52,058 nucleotides of DNA from Firmicutes bacterium CAG:341 (GCA_000434995.1 FR895334.1:71513-123570), one strand, 5' to 3'; numbered from the stretch's first letter, positions 1 through 8,440 are shown. The notes: generated from the sequence alone by a model not told the origin. A program made the numbers and translations.

Positions 1-12
1 GACCTTTTCCTT

Positions 13-1488
13 TTATAAAATTATGCATATAAGTCCGTTGCAGCCTTCATTTATAACTCTTTCTATTGTTTCTCTGAATTTGTTTCTTGCGTCAATCGGC
101 ATACGGTAAAGCTTATTGTTAAGTCCTTCGCTTACAAGCTCGTGAAGCGATTTGCCGAAGATATTTGTATCCCAAATTTCCGAAGGATTTTCCTCAAATT
201 CTTTTAAAAGATACATTACAAGCTCTTGGCTTTGGCTTTCACTGCCGACTATCGGTGCAACTTCGGTATAAGTGTTGCACTTAATCATATGAATTGACGG
301 TGCTTGTGCTTTTAGTTTAACGCCGTATCGTCCACCCTGTTTCATAATTTCAGGTTCATCAAGAGTTAATTCATTCATTTCAGGCATTACGATTCCGTAT
401 CCTGTTTCTTCAACATCATTTAATGCCTTGTTAAATCTTTCATATTGCTTTTTCATTTGAACAAGTGTAATAAATTGGCTCATCATATCTTTTTCGTCGT
501 TTATTACAACATTACAGCTTTCAGATAAAATTTTATAAAAATAACTGTTATCAACATATATTTTCATATTCACTTTACCTGTTGATAAATTCAAGGAATT
601 TATGTTTATCGAGTCAACATATTCGTTTTCTTTTATCTTTTCGGCAAATACACCAACGCTTCTTACATTGCCTATAATACTTGTGTTTTCTTTAATAGAT
701 GTATAAATGGATGATTTAAGATAATTATCACTTTTAAGATTATTTATCCAAGAAGGATAATTGATACCCACACTGCAAACAGGAAATTCATATAAAATAT
801 CAGTCAAAATATCATTTATTTCCTGTTCTGTCATTTCGAGGCAGTTTACAGGTACAACCGGTACACCGTATTTTTCTGTAAGCGAAGTGCAAAGCGCTAT
901 TGATGACGGAGATTTTGGATTATCGGTATTCATCAATACTATAAAAGGTTTATCAAGTGCTTTTAATTCATCAATTACCCTTTCCTCTGCTTCCTCATAT
1001 TCATCACGCGGAATTGATGTAATTGTACCGTCTGTTGTAACAACCAAGCCTATTGTTGAATGTTCGGTAATGACTTTTTTAGTGCCGATTTCAGCCGCCA
1101 TATTAAACGGTATTTCCTCATCATACCAAGGCGTTTTTACCATTCTTGGCTGCTCTTCTTCAATATAACCTACGGAACTCGGCACAATATATCCCACACA
1201 GTCTATCAGTCGAACTCGCATATTGATATTATCATTCATATTAAGTTCAACAGCTTCTTCAGGAATAAACTTAGGCTCGGTAGTCATAATAGTTCTGCCG
1301 GCAGCCGATTGCGGCAATTCGTCCATAGCTCTTTGCTTTACATATTCATCGCTGATATTAGGAATCACAAGCGTATCCATAAAACGTTTAATAAAAGTTG
1401 ATTTTCCGCTTCTTACAGGCCCTACAACACCAATATAAATATCTCCGCCTGTTCTTTTGGAAATATCACTGTAAATATCATTATACAT
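13..1488 (-). CDS. spoIVA: Stage IV sporulation protein A, coat morphogenetic ATPase
   Basis: SpoIVA hydrolyses ATP to polymerise around the forespore and forms the basement layer of the spore coat. A Walker A motif GPVRSGKST lies at residues 23-31, after a conserved N-terminus starting MYNDIYSDIS. The protein ends in the hydrophobic tail GLICIIL typical of the family. I chose ATG 1488 over an upstream TTG at 1536: it has GAGGG seven bases ahead and gives 491 residues, matching the family length of about 492. It starts 10 bp after the stop of the SipL-like gene, so the two are probably co-transcribed from the sigma-E-like promoter near 3.03 kb. In Bacillus, spoIVA is sigma-E dependent. Nothing looks broken. 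Confidence 0.97.
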   Translation of the reverse strand: MYNDIYSDISKRTGGDIYIGVVGPVRSGKSTFIKRFMDTLVIPNISDEYVKQRAMDELPQSAAGRTIMTTEPKFIPEEAVELNMNDNINMRVRLIDCVGYIVPSSVGYIEEEQPRMVKTPWYDEEIPFNMAAEIGTKKVITEHSTIGLVVTTDGTITSIPRDEYEEAEERVIDELKALDKPFIVLMNTDNPKSPSSIALCTSLTEKYGVPVVPVNCLEMTEQEINDILTDILYEFPVCSVGINYPSWINNLKSDNYLKSSIYTSIKENTSIIGNVRSVGVFAEKIKENEYVDSININSLNLSTGKVNMKIYVDNSYFYKILSESCNVVINDEKDMMSQFITLVQMKKQYERFNKALNDVEETGYGIVMPEMNELTLDEPEIMKQGGRYGVKLKAQAPSIHMIKCNTYTEVAPIVGSESQSQELVMYLLKEFEENPSEIWDTNIFGKSLHELVSEGLNNKLYRMPIDARNKFRETIERVINEGCNGLICIIL

Positions 1489-1498
1489 AATTATACCC

Positions 1499-2992
1499 TC
1501 ACATTCCCGGAACAAGCAATACTCGTCTGGTATCAATAATATCCGATGTTAATTCGTTTTCTTCCATAATAAGTTTTGAGTCGGTTGAAAAGCTTTTTGC
1601 AATATCCCACACACTTTCATTCTGCCTTGCAAAATAAAGCGTTAATTCCGGTGAATTTTTATCATCAAGCATTTCATCGGCTGAAATATCAGTAATGTAT
1701 TCAAGTGAACTCTCTTTATATAAAAAGGCGGTGTAATCAATATTAAGCCTTAAATTTATTTTATTTGTATTACTGATAACAAAATCATAATTCACCAAGC
1801 TTACACCGGCTTCGCCGCTCATTTCAATATCATTCAGCTTTAATGAATATGTTTCCTCTTTTTCAAAATAGCAAAGTTCGGATGATTCATCCAAATAAAA
1901 GTATCTTAATAAAACACTGCAATTTAAAGTAGATGAAACGATGTTATATCTTGTAATTTGTGCATTTAAATCTACTATTTCAACAACACTTTTTTCATTT
2001 TCAAAACTTAATTCAAAGCTTTTAGAATCAAAATAATAAATCGGATTTAATTTCAGTGTGATTTTTTCGGTTTGACTTACTGTTTTGAAATGCGGAATGT
2101 ATGAATCTATCGAAAAGCTCTCTTTTTCAACAGAATAAATTTTATAATTAAGTGCTATTCTGCCAACTGCTTCAATATCGCAAAGCAAATTATTTTCATT
2201 AACTTTCGGCTTAATATAAAGCTGGCATACCTTTGCATCTACTACCGAATAATCATTATCAACACAATTTGCTATATCAATAATTCTGCTTGCAGAAAAT
2301 GAATACTTGATTTTATCAATATTGTCATTTTCATCACAATAAACCACCGATATTTCATTATCAATTTTAACAAGCATTTTATCTTTGATTATTTTTTTAT
2401 CACTGACTACCGTATCAAGATATGTATTTACAATATTTTTGATTTGGCTGTCATTTTTAGGTAATGTAAAAGATTCATCAAAATCTACCGAGCATACACC
2501 GGTTGATTTGATATTCAGTATTTCTTCTTCATCACTGCGTATAAAAGCATTTTCACATTGTGAAAGCGAGTGTGTACATCTTTTGCAAAAAATGTTAATT
2601 TGAGCGTTTAAGGCGGTGTGAACATCAATTCTGCGCTGATTTACAAGTCTGCTGTTTGAATAGGCAGTAAATACATTCACATCTGCAAAATCAGGATAAT
2701 CACACGATGTTATATCAAACTTTTTTGAAAACTCTTCTTCAAATATATTAGAAAGTGTAGAGCCGTCAGCTGTTTTATACATAATTGTGATTATACTTTT
2801 GCCGTAAATAATTATTGATGATGAAGATAAATTATAATCTGCCACTACATTTTTGACGCAGCATTTAATCAATTTTTCAACATCATCAAGATATTGCGGC
2901 AAATTAAGCTGATAATCAATATCAAAGCTTTCGTTTATTCTTTCCTTTGTTTCATTACAGTTCATTTCTTTAAATTCTTTGCTTAGCTCCAT
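1499..2992 (-). CDS. sipL: SipL-like SPOCS (DUF3794)/LysM spore coat protein
   Basis: This 497-residue protein has a long beta-rich region of SPOCS/DUF3794 type and a C-terminal LysM domain at about residues 448-495 (NESVWDIAKSF...LLVPGM). There is no signal peptide or membrane segment, so it should act in the mother-cell cytosol. The architecture and length match Clostridioides difficile SipL, whose LysM domain binds SpoIVA and which functionally replaces SpoVID. ATG 2992 has GGAG seven bases upstream. It lies directly upstream of spoIVA with a 10-bp gap, strong context for that partnership. The domain assignment is seen by eye. The name SipL rests on architecture plus neighbour; another DUF3794-LysM spore protein remains possible. 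Confidence 0.8.
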   Translation of the reverse strand: MELSKEFKEMNCNETKERINESFDIDYQLNLPQYLDDVEKLIKCCVKNVVADYNLSSSSIIIYGKSIITIMYKTADGSTLSNIFEEEFSKKFDITSCDYPDFADVNVFTAYSNSRLVNQRRIDVHTALNAQINIFCKRCTHSLSQCENAFIRSDEEEILNIKSTGVCSVDFDESFTLPKNDSQIKNIVNTYLDTVVSDKKIIKDKMLVKIDNEISVVYCDENDNIDKIKYSFSASRIIDIANCVDNDYSVVDAKVCQLYIKPKVNENNLLCDIEAVGRIALNYKIYSVEKESFSIDSYIPHFKTVSQTEKITLKLNPIYYFDSKSFELSFENEKSVVEIVDLNAQITRYNIVSSTLNCSVLLRYFYLDESSELCYFEKEETYSLKLNDIEMSGEAGVSLVNYDFVISNTNKINLRLNIDYTAFLYKESSLEYITDISADEMLDDKNSPELTLYFARQNESVWDIAKSFSTDSKLIMEENELTSDIIDTRRVLLVPGM

Positions 2993-3020
2993 AACGAATC
3001 TCCTTTTCAGTTTCTAACAA

Positions 3021-3049
3021 TACATATGCTTCTTTTCAAAACGATATTA
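3021..3049 (-). promoter_or_regulatory. Putative sigma-E promoter of the sipL-spoIVA pair
   Basis: On the minus strand TAATATC (3043-3049) and CATATGTA (3021-3028) are separated by 14 bases. The first resembles the sigma-E -35 consensus KMATATT with one mismatch. The second keeps the CATA core of the -10 but diverges after it. The position, about 30-55 bases upstream of the sipL start, suits a mother-cell promoter. Assignment is by consensus only. Confidence 0.45.
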
Positions 3050-3070
3050 CAAAGCTTATTCATTTTTTGT

Positions 3071-3098
3071 TTGACAAGCTGAAAAGTATGTGTTATCT
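3071..3098 (+). promoter_or_regulatory. Sigma-A-like promoter ahead of the methyltransferase remnant
   Basis: TTGACA (3071-3076) and TTATCT (3093-3098) are spaced by 16 bases on the plus strand. They lie upstream of a hairpin leader and a strong ribosome binding site. The promoter appears intact although the gene it served is reduced to fragments. Confidence 0.45.
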
Positions 3099-3136
3099 TT
3101 TAATCAGAGGTAATTAGGTTTTTATAGCATAAATTA

Positions 3137-3178
3137 AACTGCTGACGAACACCGATGTTTGTCAGCAGTTATTTTTTT
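3137..3178 (+). terminator. Hairpin with T-run in the leader of the gene remnant (attenuator-like)
   Basis: Fourteen-base arms (3137-3150 and 3157-3170, one G-T pair) enclose a six-base loop and are followed by seven T residues, which is the form of an intrinsic terminator. It sits between the promoter at 3071 and the AGGAGGT ribosome binding site at 3179. It would therefore stop or attenuate transcription before the coding start rather than after a gene. Confidence 0.7.
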
Positions 3179-3191
3179 AGGAGGTATCAAA

Positions 3192-3325
3192 ATGAAAAAA
3201 GATAATATTGACTTTAGAAAAGAATTTGATTGGGGCAAAGCAAGTAAAGATTATGCAAAGTATGCGAGCGTGAAGATTTAGTAGGATTTTCACAGCATAT
3301 GCTTGATGTTTTCAAGAAAAATTAA
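3192..3325 (+). pseudogene. Truncated SAM-dependent methyltransferase remnant
   Basis: ATG 3192 has a consensus AGGAGGT eight bases ahead and opens a 29-codon frame ending at TAG 3281. It begins MKKDNIDFRKEFDWGKASKD, which resembles the N-terminus of class I SAM-dependent methyltransferases common in Firmicutes; this is from memory, without a search. A second short frame continues through HMLDVFKKN to TAA 3325. I cannot assign that fragment to a family. The simplest reading is a gene that lost its middle by deletion. No SAM-binding glycine motif remains, so no methyltransferase activity is expected. It is the only plus-strand coding trace in the first 42 kb. Together with its leader it accounts for the roughly 340 bases between sipL and spoIIR. 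Confidence 0.55.
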
Positions 3326-3333
3326 ACTGCAAT

Positions 3334-3936
3334 TTATCTCATATTTTTAATTTTTTCTTTTGCGGACTCATAAATTTCTACAACCTTAAATTTAGGCGAA
3401 TAAGTATTTGACACAAGTTTCATTTCATCCTCGTTCAAGTAATCGTTCATTGACTCTGTGCAGGCTGATAAGCAAACACTCGGAAATACAATACACCACC
3501 AATTATGTCCTTTTGCTTCACCCAATTCTATTTTTAATGAATTATACTTTCCTGCCGGCAATGTAAAATCATCATATACCCTTGTTTTAAAGTATTCTTT
3601 TACAACACTCACAACAACTTTATAATCAATACCGATTGATTTAAGATACTCATTACACATTTCTGTAATTTCCTTGCGATTATTTTTGGCATTGCTAATC
3701 GCCTCATCTAATGTTTTGCCGCCGATAACATCCTTTGAATTTTCAAGAATGAAGTTTTTAAGCATAAGTTTTGTATTTTGGTCTTCGGTAGAATTTGAAT
3801 TAGCAAGAATGTGAAGTCTAAATACTTTATTACTAATATCTTCGCTCGTTTTAACTGCCGCAACAACAGGCTGTGCAATTCCTAAAATTATTGTAAAAGT
3901 AAGAAATAAAGGGATAAATATTTTATTGAATTTCAA
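3334..3936 (-). CDS. spoIIR: Stage II sporulation protein R
   Basis: SpoIIR is secreted from the forespore and triggers SpoIIGA to process pro-sigma-E in the mother cell. The 200-residue protein has an N-terminal signal segment (residues about 1-26, ending PVVA). A conserved body follows, including FRLHILANSN and the HNWWCIVFPSVC region characteristic of the family. The start is a TTG at 3936: no ATG precedes the signal peptide, and AGGTAGG lies nine bases upstream. That ribosome binding site is inside one arm of the yigZ terminator hairpin (3940-3977), so read-through transcripts may hide it. A sigma-F promoter is expected from family knowledge but I could not identify one with confidence. 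Confidence 0.93.
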   Translation of the reverse strand: MKFNKIFIPLFLTFTIILGIAQPVVAAVKTSEDISNKVFRLHILANSNSTEDQNTKLMLKNFILENSKDVIGGKTLDEAISNAKNNRKEITEMCNEYLKSIGIDYKVVVSVVKEYFKTRVYDDFTLPAGKYNSLKIELGEAKGHNWWCIVFPSVCLSACTESMNDYLNEDEMKLVSNTYSPKFKVVEIYESAKEKIKNMR

Positions 3937-3939
3937 AAG

Positions 3940-3977
3940 AAAAACCTACCTTTCAAACAAATGATTGGTAGGTTTTT
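3940..3977 (-). terminator. Intrinsic terminator of yigZ overlapping the spoIIR ribosome binding site
   Basis: Perfect 11-base arms AAAAACCTACC (3940-3950) and GGTAGGTTTTT (3967-3977) surround a 16-base loop. Read on the minus strand the 3' arm ends in a T-run just after the yigZ stop. The same arm contains the AGGTAGG that serves spoIIR, and the T-run abuts its TTG start. Confidence 0.8.
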
Positions 3978-3983
3978 ACATTT

Positions 3984-4607
3984 TTATTCAACTTTAGCAA
4001 ATTTTTCTCCGATTTCTTTAAGCAGATATTTACCGTTGCTAAGCTGCGTAAGCTTATCCTGAAGTAAAGAAACCGTATTTTCTCTAATACTGAAAATAAC
4101 GGTAACACTGTCTGTAAATTCGCTGTTTTCAATATTAGCTGAAAATTCATTAAGTAATATATTTAACCTGTCATAAAAGCTGTAATCAACACTCACGCTA
4201 ATAACTTTGCAAGGTGCCATAGTTATTATATGCCCTGCGTCAACCGCAATTTTGGAAGCGTGTGAATATGCCCGAATTAAACCGCCAGCACCAAGCAAGG
4301 TGCCGCCAAAATATCTTGTAACCACCACGCAGGTATCAACAATTCCCTCTTTAAGTAAAACATCAAGAGTAGGTACACCGGCAGTGCCGCTCGGCTCACC
4401 GTCATCACTTGAACGCTGAATATTATTATCCCTTAATACATATGCAGATACATTATGTGTAGCATCCCAATGTTTTGATTTAATTGCGTTTATGAATTCA
4501 GTTGCTTCCTCCTGCGTTTTAACAGGTTTAACATAACCTATAAACCGCGATTTCTTTTCAATGAATTCATCTTTACTTTCAAATTCAACTGTTTTATACT
4601 CTTTCAT
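3984..4607 (-). CDS. yigZ: YigZ/IMPACT family protein
   Basis: This 207-residue protein belongs to the UPF0029/IMPACT family (B. subtilis YvyE, E. coli YigZ). The N-terminal fold shows KSRFIGY, the HNVSAY segment, the DDGEPSGTAG signature and the RYFGGTLLGAGGL stretch typical of this group. A C-terminal DUF1949-like region follows. Eukaryotic IMPACT regulates translation through GCN1, but the bacterial role is not settled. ATG 4607 has GGTGA four bases upstream, slightly close. It follows the rpmE terminator by about 10 bases, so it depends on read-through or an undetected promoter. It ends in the hairpin at 3940-3977. Confidence 0.92.
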   Translation of the reverse strand: MKEYKTVEFESKDEFIEKKSRFIGYVKPVKTQEEATEFINAIKSKHWDATHNVSAYVLRDNNIQRSSDDGEPSGTAGVPTLDVLLKEGIVDTCVVVTRYFGGTLLGAGGLIRAYSHASKIAVDAGHIITMAPCKVISVSVDYSFYDRLNILLNEFSANIENSEFTDSVTVIFSIRENTVSLLQDKLTQLSNGKYLLKEIGEKFAKVE

Positions 4608-4618
4608 CTTTCACCGAT

Positions 4619-4652
4619 AAAAAACAAGGCAACGATATAATACCGTTGCCTT
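4619..4652 (-). terminator. Intrinsic terminator of rpmE
   Basis: On the minus strand AAGGCAACG pairs with CGTTGCCTT around a nine-base loop, followed by G and six T residues. It begins 11 bases after the rpmE stop and ends 11 bases before the yigZ start. Confidence 0.9.
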
Positions 4653-4663
4653 CATTTTTCAGA

Positions 4664-4867
4664 TTAGCCTTTTTTTGCATATCTCTTATTGAATCTGTCT
4701 ACACGACCGCCTGTATCAACAAGCTTCTGCTTACCGGTATAAAACGGGTGGCACTTTGAACAGATGTCAACCTTCAATTCGCTCTTTGTGCTCTTAGTTT
4801 CATAAGTTGCACCACAAGCACATTTAACTGTGCAAGTATCATAGTTTGGATGGATGCCGTCCTTCAT
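4664..4867 (-). CDS. rpmE: 50S ribosomal protein L31, zinc-binding form
   Basis: This is a 67-residue L31 of the large ribosomal subunit. Cysteines at 16, 18, 36 and 39 form the zinc-binding set of the C-plus type, and the C-terminal VDTGGRVDRFNKRY is diagnostic. ATG 4867 has AGGTGA about seven bases upstream. It is a single-gene unit with its own promoter (4910-4938) and terminator (4619-4652). The palindrome inside the promoter suggests a repressor. In other bacteria L31 forms and paralogues respond to zinc, but no such link is shown here. Confidence 0.97.
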   Translation of the reverse strand: MKDGIHPNYDTCTVKCACGATYETKSTKSELKVDICSKCHPFYTGKQKLVDTGGRVDRFNKRYAKKG

Positions 4868-4909
4868 TTATTTTCACCTCTTTACTGGTTTTCTTCATTA
4901 CGCTTTGAT

Positions 4910-4938
4910 ATATTACCACAAGCTGTGGTAAATTGCAA
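4910..4938 (-). promoter_or_regulatory. Sigma-A promoter of rpmE
   Basis: On the minus strand TTGCAA (4933-4938) and TAATAT (4910-4915) are separated by exactly 17 bases, with the rpmE start about 43 bases downstream of the -10. The spacer is almost wholly occupied by a perfect palindrome, described separately. Confidence 0.7.
4913..4931. promoter_or_regulatory. Operator-like palindrome in the rpmE promoter
   Basis: TTACCACA and TGTGGTAA form perfect eight-base arms around AGC, between the -35 and -10 hexamers and running into the -10. A protein bound here would block RNA polymerase. The cognate regulator is unknown. The hairpin form has no T-run, so it is a poor terminator for addA. Confidence 0.5.
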
Positions 4939-4951
4939 GCTTTTTTTAAAA

Positions 4952-7900
4952 TTATTTATATATGCACTCTTTTTCTAAATAAAATGAATATAACATAACT
5001 TCTTTAACAGGCATTTTAAGCGTTTTTTCAATTGCGTATTTATAAAAAGTCAACTGCTTTTTATATCTTTCCAAAAGCTCATTTTCATCTTTTACTCTGT
5101 CGGTTTTATAATCGACAAGCACAAGCTGGCCGCTTTCTTCAAAAACGCAGTCAGCAATACCCTGAACTAAAATCTTATCATCAAAATCAATACCGTATAC
5201 TTCATTTGCGCTTAAAAAAGTTGATACTTTGATTTCGCGGTATATTTTATCTGAATTAAACATTCTTTTTGCAAGCGGCGAATTAAAAAACGAAGCAAGT
5301 CTTTTTTTATCAAGACTTTTTCCCTGCTCTTCTGTTATAAATCCGCCGGATACAAGGTTTTCAATTTCTATATCAAGATTTTCTTTAGCCAAATTATAAT
5401 TACAAAACTGCATAAATGTATGCATCGCAGTACCGCGCATTGCAGGTGTCATTTCAGGCTTATTCATAAATGCAGGCTTTGAAGAAGTAATATATTCAAA
5501 ATTAGTATCGCTGTCATCAAGTGAAGACGCCGTCATTTTAGATGTAACATTTGATAAAGGCAAATAATCGTATTTATAAGAAAGTTTTTCAGCTATTTCT
5601 TTAACTGTACCCTCTTGATATTCGGCTTTTTCAGGTTTGATTTCATCTTCTGCAAAGCCTTCCGATTTATCAATATAAATACTCATATCAAAATCGGCAG
5701 GATTGGCAAATAATCTGCACCCTGCAAGTTCCCGCAGCTGCCCTGCATTTTGATGAAAAAGCGAGCAAAGCAAAATAATATCTGCATCACTTTTACAGGA
5801 CTTCACTGAATATGGTGTTATTTCACCGTCAATCAGTTTGGAATAAAGTGTTTGCATTTTCCTTTCAATATTTTGGCAGGAAATAAATGTAATAAACTGC
5901 TCTTTTGCCCTTGTCATAGCAACATATAAAACACGCAAGTTTTCACTCATCAACTCATTTGCGCTTTTAGATTTAATTACAGAATACGGAATAGATTGAA
6001 TATTATACATTCTTTCTTCATTATGAACCTTTAGTCCAAATCCGTAAACTGTATTGATTAAAAGATTTTCTGTCAGTTCACCGGTATTATAATTTCTTGC
6101 AGCCCCGGCCAAAATGCATATCGGAAATTCAAGGCCTTTTGAATGGTGAACAGTCATAATCGTTACCGCGTCATCCTTGCCCGATACAATTGATTTTGAG
6201 TCAATACCTTTATCGGTATCTATAATCTTATCAATATATCTTATAAAAGATGTAAGGCCGATATTAACTCCGCTGTCAAATTTCTGAGCAAAAGATATTA
6301 AAGCAAGTATATTTTGATACCTTTGTTCACCATTGCCCATAGCGTTAATAAAAGCTACTATCCCCTTATTCTCAACCAAATATCTGATAAAATTAGAAAC
6401 AGACATTGTAACACTGAGCTTTTTAAGATTTTTTATATCTTCAAGAAAGTTTAATACTTTTTCATTTTGTGAATTAACAACAGAAAAATAAAAATTCTTC
6501 CGCTTATTTTCAATCCTGATTTGAGCAAGCTCATCTGCCGTAAAGGCATAGACAGGCGACATCATTGTAGAAAGAAGTGAAATATCTTTAGTTGGGTTAT
6601 CAATAGTTCTGAGCAAAGATAAAATCAATTTTATCTCATTATTTTCAAACAGATTGCTTGAATTATCACATTGAACGGGAATTGACATATCCGTAAACAC
6701 TTCAACATAAGAGTCAACATGATTTTTCATACTTCGAAAAAGTATTGCAAAATCGCTGTATCTTATATCTCGGTATTCATCACCGTCTTTTATTTGCTCT
6801 TTTGAATCTATCTTTTTTCTAATCAGCTTGGCAATTTGCATTGCTTCGCGTGTGTCTGTTTCTTCTCCCTTTGCACCGTCTAAAATATGTATCTGTGCGC
6901 TCGGAATTTCATTTTTCTTATAATCAGCACCAAAATTCAATCTGTTTTGGGCATCATAATCAAGCTCGCCTACCCTTTCACTCATTACTTTTGAAAAGAT
7001 AAAATTAACATATTCGCATATACCCTTTGAACTTCTGAAATTTTTGTCCAATATTATTTTTGAACTTTTTTCATTGTCATTTGGGTTATAATCGGTATAA
7101 AGTTTTCTTCTTGAATTAAAAATATTAGGCATAGCAAGTCTAAAGCGGTAAATACTCTGCTTAACATCACCTACCGTAAACAGATTATGCCCGTTTGATA
7201 GATATGCAAACAGCAAATCCTGCGCTTCGTTTGTATCCTGATACTCATCAACAAGTATTTCTTCAAATTCAGCGGATAATCTGTCAGCAAGCTCTTTTTT
7301 GATAATTCTATCACCGTCAGGGGTAAACAGTAAGTTGATTGCAAAATGTTCCGTATCGGAAAACGAGTAAGAATTACGCTCATTTTTTTCTACCATAAGC
7401 CTTGCATCTACGATTTTTACAAAATCAATAAGTTTTTTAATTATAGGATAAAGGGTGTTAAGGCTTTTTACATAATCTTCCTTACTGCATATCAAAAATG
7501 TAGGGATTTCCTTTTTAATTATATTTGTATATGTATTACGGTTAGCTTTGATTTCACTTGCAAGTTCTTCATCAAGCTTAGCGGTGCTTACAAGCCTTGC
7601 AAATGAAGGTACGCCGAGTTTAACCAAATCATCCCAAGAAGTATTAAGCAAATCACTTACATTATCAATTAAAGATTTATCATTTAAAAATAAATTTTCA
7701 AATTTTTCATTAAGTTTTGAATCATCAATTTGATTTAAAAGTGTAAGATTGTTATTTACGCATTTTTTTGCAATAGAAATTAAATAATCCGCCTCATCTT
7801 TAATATATTCAAACCATTTTGAGTTTTCAAAAGCAGTATTTGAATTATAAAGTTCAGACATTTTATATGCCCAACTATATGGAAAAGGTTGTGCATAAAT

Positions 7901-8440
7901 AAAGCGTCTGACTTTTTTTACTGCATTTATAAATGGTTTTTCATTTCCGGGTGTATTAAACTGTTCAACTAATTTTATAAACTCTTCATCATTATTTTCA
8001 AAAAGTTCATCTGTAAGATTGCTTATGATTTCATCTTCAAGCAAGCTTGCTTCATTTTCATCCAAATTTGTAAAATCCTGATTTATTCCGAGTTCAAAAA
8101 AGTTTTCTCTGACAAGGTTTATGCAAAATGAATCAATAGTGCAAATTTTGGCGTTAGGCATTAAATTAAGCTGGCGCTGTGCATTTTGATTAAATGGTTC
8201 CTTTCTTAAAATTTCTTTAAGCGACTTGGTAATTCTGAACTTCATTTCACTTGCCGCATTGTTGGTAAAAGTAACGATTAAAAGCTTATCAATATCAACA
8301 GGATTTTTGCTATCGGTTATTTTTTTTATAACCCTTTCAACAAGAACAGCGGTTTTTCCTGAACCGGCAGCAGCACTTACAAGTATGTTTCTGCCGCGGG
8401 CGGTAATTGCATTATTCTGTTGTGGTGTCCACTTTGGCAT
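4952..8440 (-). CDS. addA: ATP-dependent helicase/nuclease subunit A
   Basis: AddA is the UvrD-like helicase and nuclease subunit of AddAB, which resects double-strand breaks for RecA loading. Visible motifs in order are Walker A AAAGSGKTAVL near residue 20, DEYQDTNEAQ, GDVKQSIYRFR, TVHHSKGLEFP and VAMTRAKE. The C-terminal RecB-type nuclease shows GIADCVFEE followed by VDYKTD. I chose ATG 8440 (MPKWTPQQNNAI) over an upstream alternative start at 8485, giving 1162 residues. GGAG lies about 11 bases upstream, and the start overlaps the addB 3' end by 29 bp, which suggests translational coupling. It is the last gene of the long ligA-addA operon. No convincing T-rich terminator follows it. Confidence 0.96.
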   Translation of the reverse strand: MPKWTPQQNNAITARGRNILVSAAAGSGKTAVLVERVIKKITDSKNPVDIDKLLIVTFTNNAASEMKFRITKSLKEILRKEPFNQNAQRQLNLMPNAKICTIDSFCINLVRENFFELGINQDFTNLDENEASLLEDEIISNLTDELFENNDEEFIKLVEQFNTPGNEKPFINAVKKVRRFIYAQPFPYSWAYKMSELYNSNTAFENSKWFEYIKDEADYLISIAKKCVNNNLTLLNQIDDSKLNEKFENLFLNDKSLIDNVSDLLNTSWDDLVKLGVPSFARLVSTAKLDEELASEIKANRNTYTNIIKKEIPTFLICSKEDYVKSLNTLYPIIKKLIDFVKIVDARLMVEKNERNSYSFSDTEHFAINLLFTPDGDRIIKKELADRLSAEFEEILVDEYQDTNEAQDLLFAYLSNGHNLFTVGDVKQSIYRFRLAMPNIFNSRRKLYTDYNPNDNEKSSKIILDKNFRSSKGICEYVNFIFSKVMSERVGELDYDAQNRLNFGADYKKNEIPSAQIHILDGAKGEETDTREAMQIAKLIRKKIDSKEQIKDGDEYRDIRYSDFAILFRSMKNHVDSYVEVFTDMSIPVQCDNSSNLFENNEIKLILSLLRTIDNPTKDISLLSTMMSPVYAFTADELAQIRIENKRKNFYFSVVNSQNEKVLNFLEDIKNLKKLSVTMSVSNFIRYLVENKGIVAFINAMGNGEQRYQNILALISFAQKFDSGVNIGLTSFIRYIDKIIDTDKGIDSKSIVSGKDDAVTIMTVHHSKGLEFPICILAGAARNYNTGELTENLLINTVYGFGLKVHNEERMYNIQSIPYSVIKSKSANELMSENLRVLYVAMTRAKEQFITFISCQNIERKMQTLYSKLIDGEITPYSVKSCKSDADIILLCSLFHQNAGQLRELAGCRLFANPADFDMSIYIDKSEGFAEDEIKPEKAEYQEGTVKEIAEKLSYKYDYLPLSNVTSKMTASSLDDSDTNFEYITSSKPAFMNKPEMTPAMRGTAMHTFMQFCNYNLAKENLDIEIENLVSGGFITEEQGKSLDKKRLASFFNSPLAKRMFNSDKIYREIKVSTFLSANEVYGIDFDDKILVQGIADCVFEESGQLVLVDYKTDRVKDENELLERYKKQLTFYKYAIEKTLKMPVKEVMLYSFYLEKECIYK

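Noticed and set aside
761..1438. Plus-strand open frames opposite spoIVA
   Set aside because: They lie antisense to a well-conserved gene, have no ribosome binding site and no recognisable domain; the opposite strand explains the coding signal.
4913..4931. Palindrome considered as the addA terminator
   Set aside because: There is no T-run after it on the minus strand, and its exact fit in the rpmE promoter spacer favours an operator.
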